DNA of 64,000 bases, taken from Escarpia spicata (lineage: Eukaryota > Annelida > Polychaeta > Sabellida > Siboglinidae). The stretch is from positions 39,790,594-39,854,593 of the forward strand of contig OZ023213.1 of the NCBI GenBank assembly GCA_963995525.1. Direction: 5' to 3'. The position numbers were made by a program, and so were the translations under genes. Of the stretch, positions 1-42,289 are shown one piece after another. The notes beneath the pieces are model-generated. The model was given only the letters and a program-made list of their open reading frames with translations, searched no databases and was not told the DNA's origin. Position 1 is the stretch's first letter. Every line of letters begins with the position of its first letter.

Positions 1-3000
1 AGTCGATGCTGAGGAGTGAGAGTGGTTGATCTGCTGCCACCGCTAATGATACAATGAGGCGGCTTCCAATTATTAATTAACAACGCCAGATCGGAAGTCG
101 ATCGGCCGTCAATTACTTCCAGTCAGCGATGAAAGCTCGCGAGATGCCTGTCGAAGATCGACAGACAGCCGAATCAGTTGGTTTAGAGGCGAGTGGTTCG
201 ACGGTTGACCGCGGACAACCGAAGCCCGAAGGCTACTGCGTCTGATTTCGGGGACGAGTCAGTTCGCCCATTAGGACTGCACGTAGATAACATTTGCGGA
301 ATGCCTACATATTGTCTTCTTCCATCGACAGAATTAAACTATTGACTTGAAATGGGGATTTGACAAAGATGGCACTTTGCTACATTGTTGGATTGTTGGC
401 AACACAAGTGTTATGTTCCTCCTCCTCCTGGTTCCTTCGCGACACGTGAACCACGTCACTTGGTCTGTTATGCCGTATCGGTCGTCTCCACCGATTACGA
501 TCGTCCGTCACTCTCTCCCTCGTTCGACAATTCACCCGTTCCCATCGCGAGATTTTTCTCTTGACAGTGTCTCTCCGTCTTACTTTATTTTGGTCTTGAA
601 CTTCTCTCTTTACCACTTTATTCTGCATCCCATGCTCTCTATGTCAATCTCTCTCACCCGTCCTCTCTACGTGTACTTCCCGTCACAGTCTGCTCCCAAC
701 TATTATCATATTCAGGTGTTTCTTCATCCTGGCATCTGCTTTTTATTCCCCCATTTTCCTTCTTCCTTCTTGTGCCATTCTCTGAACCCAGAAACCCAAT
801 TGTGTTCTGCTATCTATATAGCTTGACCCTCAGCTAGCGTAACTGTTCCCAACCCATATACACAAGCTGGTATCACGTATACTTCCAACACTTTCCCTTC
901 AGTAATTTCATAACAAAATTCGGTGCCATAATAATGTGCGCCCTCCTCCTGCTGCTGGAAATTGTTCGCCGCTGCGCCGTTGTAACTTCAGCTTCTCGGC
1001 TTTGAACTCATGGCATGGTGCAGTGCGGTTCAATTTTTTTTTCCGTCGCGCCGCTACTGTAAATTTACCTTCTCTCCGCTGTCTCGGCTGAAACAATGAC
1101 ATCGTAAGACAGTGGGTCCAATTACACAGTCAACAAAAATACACATTAATTATCTCATAAAATTTACATTTCCACCCGCCATTGACGCTCGCCACAAAAA
1201 ACAAACACTCACGCTCACATTTAATGGAGGAGGCCGAACAATATGTCTGCCCCCCAGAGAAATTCCAGGGGGGAAGCTCCGCCACCCCCTGTTCCCGAGC
1301 CTATGAGTGTGACTACGTTCATTGCTCCTGGCAGATCTTTTATGCATTATATGAAAGTTTGCTTAATCAAATTCATAATTGACTTCGCCGTCCCCCCCCC
1401 GTGAGAACAGTGCAAAAACTCATCCGACTCGCGTCCATTTTCCAAAAATCCCAATATAATTACCGATTCGACCATTCTTACGAGCCGCTGAGCGGTATTG
1501 TGTATTCAAATAATTACGTCTACTGCCCAAACAGTCCATAAAGACCACCTAGAAGACCACTGGAATTTATGGCAAGCGATATCATTGGCTGAGCTTATCT
1601 TCAGAGTTTCGGCAAGCGATCTGCCAGGGGGTACTCGAGGATGATAGCTATACGCTGACATTATACCAGATACAAGCAAGGATGATTATTTAACTATGTT
1701 ATGTAACATCAGAACTATCTGACGCCCTGGAATGCATTAAGAAGTAACCAGGCGAACCAGGAATATGTTGAAAGTACAATCATGAAAATGGATTTGGCTG
1801 CTATAGGTAATACCATCAATGACCTAAATGGCAGAAGACATGAAGTCAATGTAAAAACCGGGAACAGACAAGAAAATGACCATATACAAGTGTTAACCTG
1901 CGTGGCAGCCCAACGACTTGGGGAGGAGGGAAACATCGAATATGTCTTTGATTATCTCTGCACAGAAATGGTCTACTTTTGACGTATGAGCAAAATTTAT
2001 ATAGGCATCTTCGACGTGGATACAGCAATTAAGAGGGCACCATATCAGTAAAGACTTTAAAACGTTAAAACCACAAGGTACATCTGACTTCAGTCATGAC
2101 AATTAAGAAACAACAACGACAACAACCGAATATTAGGATTTTGTCGGGAAAATATATCGTTTTATGTATTCTGCAGACAATGTTTTAGAAAATATGAAGT
2201 TTATTAACACGGAATTACACTAGTAAAAACAAAAAGAACATTGTCAAAAATGATAACATTGTCAAAAAAGAAAGGAACTTTAAAATGACACATGTTCTAT
2301 ATTGGTATTAGGTCATGCCCGTTGGCTCTTATAGTTGTCAACTTGTCAGGTTCCATGATCCTACACAGATGCCGTGTTTCTATACAAAGGAACTATATAG
2401 ATATGTTTAAATGTTATCTTTGACAATTGCATACAGTCGGAATCGAATTAGTCGGAAACGTTTTCGCAGTCACGACCGCAAGTGGGACGAATTACAACTG
2501 GTTCAGCACATTTCCTGCTAATAATTACTATCCCTGGCTAAAGATATGCTTTTGGGCAACGGAACAGACCCGGTTGTCTTATGATACAATTAAGAGGTCC
2601 GTCTTCCATTCTATACACGATTACGTAACTAATAGTTTCATTGTCTTTGCCCGCACCTTTAATAAGCATGACCGCGTCAGAAGGCAAACAATTAGTGTCG
2701 CAGTAATCGGACGCGTCTGATTTCGTAATCATAACTCCACCCCTTATTTAATACAGTGTATTGGATGCGTGCGTAATAAACCGCAATAACGTATATGGTC
2801 GATGATAAATATTTTTATAAGTTTATTATGATATTGAATTTTTATTGCATATGAAAAAATTGCTAAATTGGTTTCACAATTTGGGTTCTGTGGTGTTCAT
2901 GTCATTTGCATTGTGTGTGTAGTATAGTTAAAGTAATATGCGCGGTCGGTTTAATAAAAATAGTATGTAATTCTGTTAAAATCAGGAAAAAATTACTTTG

Positions 3001-4950
3001 GCCATTAAAGATCTGGCAACTCGTGAAAGTTTGAATATATTTGAGCCGGACCACCTTAACTCTTTTTGTTTTGTTCGATGATTTCACCGAATTTAATAAA
3101 TAATAAATAAATAAAATTATATGCAAACGAGCTAGTATGCCTGTTGTTGTTAGTACTGGATAGGTTATATTTTTTTGCGATAACGAACGAAAATTAATCG
3201 AATTGAAGATGGTCCTTTAAATTAAACTTACGCATTTTGTGATGATACAAACGACCAAAACAGCCGTGGCTCAACATTTGAATGTTACTTTTAAAGAAAG
3301 TGAACACTCCGGTTAAACGATGGTCAAAATCGAAATTAATTTAGTAGTTTATTCTATGATTCCATCAAATTAAATAATACATTTGCACAAGCGAAGGCGC
3401 ATATCGGAGTCGATACTAGATAGGCTTGATTTCTCGAGAAAAATGTCCGAAATTAAATTACCACAAACTGGAATTGCGCAGGCAGCTTTCGTTTAAATTT
3501 AATCAGTTAATATATTCAAACTCTGACTTTTTTGTCTTATGACGTCATCTGGCATACATTTATAAAATGACCAATTGTAAATCACATAAAAAAACGGCAG
3601 ACTCTATACTATGTACTGAATACAGCTACACATGTTACATCGTTCTCTATCACAAAATTGCGAATTAATATACTTTTTATGTTGCCTAATTTCATAAGAT
3701 AAAAACAAAGGTCGCCAAGTTCTGTCCATTGTCCAGTGGTGCGAGGTCCATCCGCCCGACCCCATCGGGTCTAGGCACCCCAGCATGATGGATCCGCCCC
3801 CTGTGGGGTGTCGCACCCCGCTGGTCGCCGCTAGAAAGAAGCTTCCGCTGCTGCGAGTCGAAGCGGCTGTCTCGGCCACATCAAAGGCCCTCGAGTATTG
3901 TCCGCGGAGGCGAGCGGGACAGGATAATTAGACGGCACGGTCGTGTAATAGACTGGCACTCTATTATTTGTCCATCTATGCGCACGTTGTCGCTTATGGA
4001 AACAAATTGAAAATGAAATCGATATGATTTGTTCATTTCGGTGCCGCCGTCGCCGCCATGTTTGCTGCTAATAACGCGGAGAGATGCGAATTGGGTAAAT
4101 AGAGACACATTAACTGCTATCGAGAGAAATCATCGGGTTAGAATGCCCCTATGCAATTCGCCTCGTCGCTGTTGACACTGGCTATTAATTCACAAGCGAA
4201 TTCCTGCAGTGTTTGCCCGGCCTTACAGCGTCTCTTCTTCTGATAGAAAGACCCATCAACTTTGAACTGGTAAAACAATATTATCTTTTCAGATTTACAT
4301 ATAGGCCTACATGTTGTCGTTCCCCTTACGTAACGATAGGTTTTATTATATGACTGACAGCGTCTGTAAGGTTGTGGTATAGTTTTCTGTAAACACGGCA
4401 AGGAAGAACCAATAATCGTGAATGGTCCCTCTTTATAGACACGCAGGATTTACATCACAGCAGATTATTTAATAACATTCAAATAAATAAATAATATATA
4501 TACCTGTATATATGCGGAACATGTTATACAATCACAGCAACAGCAGCAATTCAACATAGCACTACATTTCGTGTCACCGTATTACGCACAAAAACATACT
4601 TTTGGTAGCCTACTCTTTATAATTCACACACAATATGTGAACAATATTGGCCTGCGTGAAGGTTGCCAGGCGTCGTAGAGCGCTGGCACTTCTTTCGCAT
4701 TCGCATGACGTGAAGGGGTTGTAGAGGACAATTGCAACAACACATAGATGTTGGGGAATGATTCTCGTTGGCACTCCTTGATTGCCTTTGCACAACCCTT
4801 CTGGTAGCACGCTCGGAGATGGCAGATCACCTCTGTGCATGGCGATTGCTTCTGCAAGTTCAGGCTTCTGCTTGCACAACATTGCTGGGAACAGGCCTAG
4901 AAGTGAAGTCATTCTCTGGGATAATGCTGACATTCCACCCTCCAAAACAT
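1..4950. other. Intergenic sequence upstream of the T-box gene
   Basis: No supported gene. Mostly AT-rich unique sequence with open frames that are short and lack homology. It contains a GC-rich repeat relic near 940-1300 and CpG-rich patches at about 3.72-4.10 kb. The rest shows nothing I can name. Confidence 0.7.
936..1110. repeat. Relic of a GC-rich dispersed repeat
   Basis: Shares blocks such as CGCGCCGCTACTGTAA and CTGTCTCGGCT with 45000-45100 (same strand) and 48840-48930 (opposite strand). The three copies are degenerate. The class is unknown; the better copies suggest a non-autonomous DNA transposon. Confidence 0.5.
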
Positions 4951-4954
4951 GATC

Positions 4955-5460
4955 GTATCTGCAGGTTTTAATTCTGTGCAAATTTCATTGAGGAGCTAAA
5001 AGTAATTACTGATTGCTGTGCAGCTGGTTTAGTGGGACAACGTAGGTGGGTATGAGGGTTCCGACCGGGGGGTTCGTTTTCGGAGGTGGTTCGTAAAAGT
5101 GGGATTAATCCATACCCCCCAAATCATGCATCATATTTACAGGATTTAATTATGTGCAAATTTCACTGAACAGCTAAAAGTAATTATCGATTGCTATGCA
5201 GCTAGTTTAGCGGGAAAACGGGGGTGGGTATGAGGGGTTCGAAAGGGGGGATCGTTTTTGCATGGCATTAGTCCGAATCTCCTAAACAAACGTTATCACA
5301 TTTCGTTTTTTTCGCTTTAATTTAATTCTGAACAGATTTCACCGAACAGCTAAAAGTAATTATTGATTGTTGTTGTTGCAGCTGGTTTAGCTGGAAAACG
5401 GGGTGTGGTGAGGGTATAGGGGAGAGTTCGAGGGGTTTCATAAGGGGATCCGGACGAAGC
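4955..5460 (+). repeat. Three-copy tandem repeat, period about 177 bp
   Basis: The core AGCTAAAAGTAATTA occurs at about 4996, 5172 and 5349. Each is followed by a pyrimidine-poor segment (GGTTTAG...AACG, GGGTATGAGGG, then a G-rich stretch). Copies are diverged. Each copy also contains TTTAATT and TTTCA near its start. This looks like a short satellite-type array. Confidence 0.7.
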
Positions 5461-5655
5461 CCCCGACCCCCCCCCCCCCCGGCCCGATTACGGGCCTGAA
5501 TATATGGCTCTGGTTGCACAATCTTGGCCCTGAAAATCTAACTGCTGTAATAGTTCTTCCCCACATGCACGATACTTTTAAACACACGCACGCGCGCGCA
5601 CACACACACACAGACACACGCGCGCGCACAAACCACACATACACACACACACCAC
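5461..5655. repeat. Poly-C run, then CA/CG tract
   Basis: A C-homopolymer at 5468-5480 and an alternating purine-pyrimidine CA/CG stretch at 5580-5655. Open frames across it are simple-repeat artefacts. Confidence 0.85.
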
Positions 5656-5734
5656 GTCGTGACGCAATTACACCTGACCGATGGCCAGGCATGCATCAAC
5701 ATAGATTCCTGGATATTGCTGATCAACAGTGACA

Positions 5735-6330
5735 CGTGCGGCTGTTCATTCGAAACTGCTGAGCTAACTCAGCCAATGAAGATTAGAAGTAGCCAAACAT
5801 TCCGTGATTTTTCCCATTTTTACAGAAGTCTTTAAACCATTTCCCATCCCTTTTAATCCAGTTCAAGTAAATCAACTGATTCGGTTTACCTAAACATAAT
5901 TCAATTAAACAAATCGGCGATCTGGCTAAATCATTGCGTCGTGCGTGGAAGCTATCGTAGATTTTTACGATCTACGTCGCAATTTTCGGCACGAATCCAT
6001 TAAGACGGAGTATTTACGTCGTAAATTCCGCTTCTGATCGTCGTAATGAACGCAGCCGCCTCGAGCGCAGTCGCTTGTTCCTGCGAGCAAATGATACCCT
6101 CGGTACCGCTCGCTGACCGCTGCATTACGGCCCGAAGGAGCGCAGTTGTGAGGCCTAAATAGGCGCTCATCAGATAGGGGCCGACTCGCTGCATCAACGC
6201 ACAACGCTCGGAGAGAACAACTCCCTGTGTTTTTCGTTGTAATTTCTGCTCGTATCTCTGCTATCGTGTTATCAAAATTACACTTAGATTGTTATGCTAT
6301 TACATGGTATTATTGGATGACTGTTTTCGT
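5735..6330. other. Intergenic, moderately CpG-rich unique sequence
   Basis: No gene or repeat recognised. 5940-6210 is CpG-rich compared with its surroundings. Confidence 0.5.
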
Positions 6331-6394
6331 GCGTGTGTGTGCGTGTGTGCGTGTGTGCGTGTGTGCGTGTGTGCGTGTGCGCGTGTGTGCGTGT
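6331..6394 (+). repeat. (GTGTGC)n-type microsatellite
   Basis: Alternating GTGTGC/GTGCGC units. Confidence 0.9.
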
Positions 6395-6486
6395 ACAAAC
6401 GAAATGTTTTATATTAATAATGGTAATTCTATTATGACGATTATACTCACCTTAGCCTCTTCATCATAATAGTCATTATAATTAAA

Positions 6487-6573
6487 CATTTCGTTTGCAA
6501 GTAGAATATATATATATATACTTCTTAAGTTAAAATTATTCTTTATAATATATAATATTTGTGCCGAGTCGAA

Positions 6574-6617
<44 letters not shown>

Positions 6618-6676
6618 TTCTATATATATATATATATTAAAAAGTATATATATATATTCTACTTGCAAACGAAATG
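6487..6676. repeat. Nested inverted repeats around (TA)n
   Basis: The outer arms are 6487-6523 and 6642-6676 (CATTTCGTTTGCAAGTAGAA and its reverse complement, plus TA). Inside lies a perfect 50-bp palindrome, 6571-6620, GAAGCC(AT)nGGCTTC. Together they could extrude as a cruciform within a cruciform. Confidence 0.9.
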
Positions 6677-6697
6677 TATATATATATATATTAATAT

Positions 6698-6733
<36 letters not shown>

Positions 6734-6799
6734 ATATACACCTATAGCTAAATGTCCTTAAGCATAAGCCTACATAGTGGTACATTTTTGTGAGACACA

Positions 6800-7554
6800 A
6801 AACACAACATCCTAACTTGCTTCGTTGTCAGAGTTTGTTTTGCTTTACCAAACATCCTAAACGAACGTGATATTGCTCTAATTAATTAGACAATTATTCA
6901 TTAATAATGTGACTGTCTAATTACATTGGGGGCGTTTTGCTTAAATAAAAATGTGTTAACACTATAACAGCGCTCGTTAAATATGTACCGTCAATACTCG
7001 TGTATCGATCGATATGTTCTCGTTCACAAAACGTGTATAAAATTACCCCGTCGTACAGTCTTGGCCACGTCCTCTCGCTGAGAATCTAAACAGTGCCCCG
7101 AGGGTGATTGCGCCACCTTGAAATCACTTAAGGTAAATGACCCCGATCTGTTTGGGGTAAATTAGTGTATAGGATGCACGGGTCTCTTTGAGACAGTTGG
7201 CTTCGGAGACGTAAAGGCAACGTGTACGGTTGCATTTATGTTAAATAGATAACGCTCGCCGTAAGACTTCCGAAGAGAGGAATACTATTGGACACTTATA
7301 TGTTGAAGTAGGCTTAGAATACGTGGCTACAATAACGTGTTCAGTGGGAAAATATGTCAAGCTAGCTAACAAAATTGATCTAGCTGGAAAAACAAGACAA
7401 GCTGTTATAATAACGATGTACATACAAGTGATCGGGTTAATAAAGGAGGTCATACGGTATTTCAAGGCGAACATTAGGACTATTCAAACCAAATATAGTT
7501 TAATGACAGCGGGGCAATAGATGTACGGTATAATGAGCATATAGTATATATTTG

Positions 7555-7598
<44 letters not shown>

Positions 7599-8100
7599 TG
7601 TGTGAATAAATACATAAGGAAGTATTTGTATATTTCAATATAATTATAATACAACAATTTTAATATTAAATATATATATATATATATTAATATGGATTAC
7701 TTCATATCCCAATTGTTTCTACTCGGAAGCGTAACTGGGAGAAATTATCTAGAAGGTGACAAAACACGTAGCTCATTTGATTATTTAGCAGAGTGGGGCG
7801 CGTTTGCACAATCATCACGTTTTCACTTTATTGATACGCTGTATTTACGACTTCAAGTGTTATCCACTGTAGGGCCAATGATCATTAGAACATGTAGTAC
7901 AAAATCTGCCCGTTCGTCAGAAATGTGCAGTCATAATAATGAATTCGCTTCCAGTCTTTGCACAAGGTAAATACAACGTGACCCACGGCCGTTCATGTAT
8001 ATGTCAACTTTCTTGCGCAAGCGTGTTCTGGGAGCCGCTGTATGCAACAACAGGTCTGTCAGTTTCGCGCAGGGGGCGTTGCTGAGACGCCTCGCAATAT
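6800..8100. other. Intergenic sequence with a (TGCG)n tract
   Basis: (TGCG)n at 7555-7602 and a short (TA)n at 7671-7689 sit in unique sequence. No gene was seen. Confidence 0.75.
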
Positions 8101-8110
8101 TGACAATCAA

Positions 8111-8230
8111 GTGGGCGGGGCCAACTCTGGGCGGCGACGAATCGCTACCGAGGAGGCGTGGCCAAACGGAGGCGACGTCATCCACGGCCGCGGGAGGGTA
8201 TTATAGATCAGCGTTACAATGCCTTTGATG
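8111..8230 (+). promoter_or_regulatory. Candidate T-box gene core promoter
   Basis: A GC box (GTGGGCGGGG, 8111-8120), a CRE-like GACGTCA (8174-8180) and TATTATA (8199-8205) follow one another in CpG-rich sequence. This would put transcription start near 8230. Spacing and order are typical of animal promoters, but no transcript evidence is available. It lies about 1 kb before the start codon. Confidence 0.4.
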
Positions 8231-8537
8231 TAAATTTGCCAGAATCCGCGACTGGCCGAGAGATTTGCGTGTTACATCAGATTTTCTAAGTGCGAAATTG
8301 CGAAGAAAAACTACGCTGTAATATATCCAAATTCGATCCGCCTTCGATACGTCGCGCGGGCGGAGAGGGAGGATCCAACGAACCAGCTGTTGCGATTGTG
8401 TGCATGTATGTGCATTTCGGTGTTGTGGTGAGATTTACTGAAAGGAAAATTAGAGGTTTGTCGACTCGCCGACTCGGTAGTGAGACACGATACCCGCGAT
8501 TGACGTTTTCGGTGTCCGGATCGTTTACAGTTCACAG
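8230..8537 (+). other. Candidate non-coding 5' UTR exon of the T-box gene
   Basis: The segment between the predicted start site and a good 5' splice site CAG|GTATGT (exon end 8537). It could splice to the acceptor at 9278, making a 741-nt intron and a 5' UTR that enters the coding exon five bases before the ATG. The left edge is only inferred from the TATA-like box. Confidence 0.35.
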
Positions 8538-9015
8538 GTATGTGTTACATGTTATCGGCTAACTTTATAAATATGTCATTTTCGTATCACTCCCCTAATG
8601 CATCTAAGTAGTAGTTCATTACTCTCGTCGCGACGAAAAAGTAAGACGCGGCTAAAGCGTTACCTCTCGACCTTTACGTGTAAGCGTGTGATCGTTAGTT
8701 GACACAAGCGATATGCAGTTACCATCGCCGCTGTTAAATTGTCTTGCAAAAGTGTTTGACGCGGACGTGCATGCATTCTGCGCCACACAAACACATAGGT
8801 GACCATCTTCGCGCCGGAAAAGACGCTCGAAAATCAACACCAGTGAAGCAACCGACGATTAAGCAGGCTGCCGGAATCGACAACTCGACTAATGAAATCA
8901 ACAATGGTCGGCGACAAATTGTCAACTGCGCAGCGAAGTCGACAAGTCTCGAAGCGGCGCGACGATTTCACCTGTTTCCACCGCACTGCCTCACCTGCGC
9001 CCGGGGTTCTAGCGC

Positions 9016-9037
9016 CACACCTTGCTGTCAAGGTGTA
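9016..9037. promoter_or_regulatory. Inverted pair of T-box half-sites
   Basis: CACACCTT (9016-9023), a 6-nt spacer, then AAGGTGTA (9030-9037). The second half is the reverse complement of the first at 7 of 8 positions. The family consensus half-site is AGGTGTGA, and palindromic pairs are the classic Brachyury-type target. Its position about 250 bp before a T-box start codon fits autoregulation. Confidence 0.45.
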
Positions 9038-9283
9038 GTCAGCGACAGGTGATTGGCACACGGTCGCCACCCATTCCCGAAGCGCGTTGGCTCGCAGGCG
9101 GCCAACTTCAAAGCGCGTCCTTCTCAGTGGTGACGCTTTAATTGCGCGCGTCGAGTCCACGGCACGCCCGTATACTCCGCACGGTCGACGGTCGCACACG
9201 TACAGTTGGCACTGCTCTCACGCGGTACTTACACAGCGGACTTAATGCTTTCCTTACTCCCACCGTCTTCGTCTGCAGGGAGT

Positions 9284-38619
<29,336 letters not shown>

Positions 38620-38803
38620 TCGCTTGCTGCGCATGCGCGCCCGTCGACCTAAATCGATCACTGCCATAGCGTTCGCCGCCAGGCGCCGAACCATTCGCCG
38701 CAACTTCCGGCGGTCGCCTGACGTCACGCGTCACATGTTCGAAAGACGCTTCGCTCACTGTGCGGCTACGCAAAGCAGCGGAAGCCAAGAAACCCGAAGG
38801 GGA

Positions 38804-38809
38804 AATAAA
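38804..38809 (+). other. Candidate poly(A) signal AATAAA (proximal)
   Basis: The first AATAAA downstream of the T-box stop codon, giving a 3' UTR of about 200 nt. A second AATAAA lies at 39488-39493. Use of either cannot be judged from sequence alone. Confidence 0.35.
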
Positions 38810-39487
38810 TGGAAGTCGTCCAGACCGGTCCTACGATATGGGTGCCGCCGATACCGAAACATTAAGCGCCGAACTGTATAGACGGTACGTTTTGTCTGGC
38901 TTGTCATGATTCCGGTCACAGAACGATTCCATTAACTGGACTAGCGACCACGAATTGGCATCTCCACCAACGCCATTACCACGTGATATTGTCGTAAAAC
39001 TACCCAAGACAACACACGGTATACCCACGGTCCCGCTTTAACTTTGTACAAAGCTTTGCATTCCTATAATTCAACGGTGTCCGGCTTAGTGAGTTTATAA
39101 ATACGATAGTTGCTTATTTTTTTAGCGTAGTAGGATGTACTGTCGTAAAAATGTCGCGCCGTGTCTCAAGCGTGATTTCACCACGAACGGAGAGTCGAAA
39201 ACATTGGTGAACTACTTGTAAACATCGGAGAAATGACGAATAATTATGAGACTTGCACGCGGTGCTCAGGATGTTCCTTGTGAGAGGAGAAACGGCGCTT
39301 TATTCTGGTTTTGTTGCTATGTATTTAAATTGTTGAATTCATGTTTATTTTTGTGTTTTACATAGAACGATGTAATGTTTTGCATAAGCCGATGATATTA
39401 AAATGTGAGATTACTGTATTTATTGATTGTGTGCCTTGGCTAATGCTAATATGACAGTCAGACATTCTAAAGTCGTACCGAGCGACT

Positions 39488-39493
39488 AATAAA
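39488..39493 (+). other. Candidate poly(A) signal AATAAA (distal)
   Basis: Lies in CGACTAATAAAAAC about 870 nt after the T-box stop, at the end of AT-rich, 3' UTR-like sequence. It is an alternative to the proximal signal. Confidence 0.3.
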
Positions 39494-39708
39494 AACACTC
39501 TAAAAATATATAACATCATTGACCTGTAGGCTGGGTGGTACGCGGGGTGCGTTCGAACCCCCCTCCCCCACCATCCTGCAGAGGAAAGAGTTCTGCATGA
39601 CCAGACCATATAAAAGGTGGAGGTAGTCTGAATGTTTAATGAACTTCAAAGTGGGGGTACAGTTGAAGGTTATTGGTGATGATCAAAGAGGGTGCACGTG
39701 CATACGTG

Positions 39709-39975
<267 letters not shown>

Positions 39976-40480
39976 TATGTGTGGATGTGAGGACGCGAGT
40001 GCTCGGACGTGCGTTTGTTGCTCTGAACTAAATTAATTCTAGACCAGTTCTCTCGAGACATTAACACAAACCTTTAAGTCAAAGAAAAACACACCATCGA
40101 CCACGCAGTGCCATCAACGTATTTTATAAAGTCAAACCATGGACTGCAGATAATGTTATATCGTACTAACGACTGAACAACTTGCACATTTTTACTGAGC
40201 TTCTTCTTTCTCCACCGTTTCATTGTCTTTACAAATATGAACATAGGCCTATCCTCCAATCTCTATCAACAATCACAAAACTGTCCTTTTTCAAACACAA
40301 TATACGCTGGTTATTTATCGCATTGTTTAATGCGACGTAGTATGTTCCGTTGTCCGGAATCCACAAGCGTCGTTAACCCACTGGTCAGCTCTTTGGACCG
40401 CCCGGCATTCCACCCGTGGTCAAACATGGTGACGGACTAAGCGCGCTGCGTTTCAAGAGATCTTGTTTAACAGTGGTAGT

Positions 40481-40660
40481 GGCCAATGGCGACGCGCGGC
40501 GGGCTGTGCATCTGAAACAACGGAAGTGACGTAAAGTTCTGACGTCTGACGTCATTTTCTCCCACGTCAAGACAGTGCAAAGGTAATCTGTCTGGATTAA
40601 CCCGGAATCCGACGTCACGGCGCAGCGGACAGCAAAGGAAACATTACAGGTACTTGCACC
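40481..40660. promoter_or_regulatory. CCAAT / ETS / CRE cluster resembling a compact promoter
   Basis: GGCCAATGGCGACG (40481 on), CGGAAGTGACGT (ETS plus CRE half, 40521-40532), TGACGT (40540-40545), palindromic TGACGTCA (40547-40554), ACGTCA (40564-40569) and GACGTCA (40611-40617). A possible donor ACAG|GTACTT follows at about 40650. Such composites are typical of CpG-type promoters in animals. No coding exon was recognised on either side. Confidence 0.4.
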
Positions 40661-41700
40661 GAATGTTACTGTCGATGTCGTAAGTATATAGGCCCCTACA
40701 TAGTTAGGTTATTCAAGTTTTATTTGGACGTACTACTGTATATACGTATACTAACGGGACCTAGCATCCTAGCCCTAGGCCGCGCGCGCGTGCGCACATA
40801 GGTGCGTATGTCAAATTCACGGACTCAGATAACCGTGTAATATATAAAGATACACCTTTGGCCAGTTTTCTTTACTTTTGTCGAACTCAGACACTTGCAC
40901 GATAGCCTCACGGTTCTCGATCGTGGACATTTGTCGTCCGGTCAGGATGCCGGTTTGGAAGCCAGGTAGATAAACTAGATATACGGTATACTGGTATATG
41001 TGTACCGGGTAATATGTGCCGGCCAGCATAAATGTCAAATCAGGATCGATACGACGCCTTGCCGGAATCATCCACCGGTGCTAATGATTAGCCGGACGTT
41101 CGCTTAAGCTGTTGTTTTGAATGTGGAAACTATGAGAATGCGCCGAACATCAAAGGATTGTGCGACTAACATTAACAGGCCACAACAATATTGACAATAT
41201 AGCGTAGACTCCAAATGTCTTGTTTACCATTTTGACATTTCGCTGGTGCAACATTAAAAATGTAAACGCTGTTTTAGACTTATCGTCATTTGACGGCCGC
41301 TATGCCTTCAACATATTTAATATAGTATTGAGAACATTATATTACAAATACGAGAAACAGAAAGTATGGGTCTAACTATGTTCATTTACATATTTAAACC
41401 ATGCAGTTTACACACACTTTTGGTATAAATTATTATTGTATCAGTATTCACAGCACTATCGTGAACCCGGAAAGAACTAGTAGTGAGAAGTCTTCACCTG
41501 TTTGGCTAATGGTGTGATCTGGTGTCAAATTAGTCTTAAATTTTCAAAACACCGTTTCTACCTATGCCAAAAACATAACATGAATCACAAATGCAAAGTC
41601 TATCGCGTTTGCGGTAAACCTGCAGTTTTATTTTTTTATTTTTATGTGTTTACCGACTCAAAATTCAAAAAGTCTAACACCAATTTCAAGATTTAAAAAA
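40661..41700. other. Intergenic sequence without recognised features
   Basis: Unique, AT-rich with a few CpGs. No gene or repeat was recognised. Confidence 0.5.
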
Positions 41701-41719
41701 ATACGCATTGCAAATCAAA

Positions 41720-42277
<558 letters not shown>

Positions 42278-42289
42278 GACCCAGTGTGT

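Larger units (their letters stand above)
38620..39700. other. 3' flank of the T-box gene
   Basis: CpG-rich to about 39050, then AT-rich. It contains the candidate poly(A) signals. No second gene was seen. Confidence 0.7.

Noticed and set aside
347..826. 159-codon plus-strand frame
   Set aside because: No ATG in good context, pyrimidine-rich composition, no recognisable domain, no splice partner.
9206..9283. Longer N-terminus of the T-box protein (from TTG 9206 or ATG 9245)
   Set aside because: TTG is not a plausible start; ATG 9245 has weak context and lies in a pyrimidine tract that looks like a 3' splice site ending at 9278. Not fully excluded.
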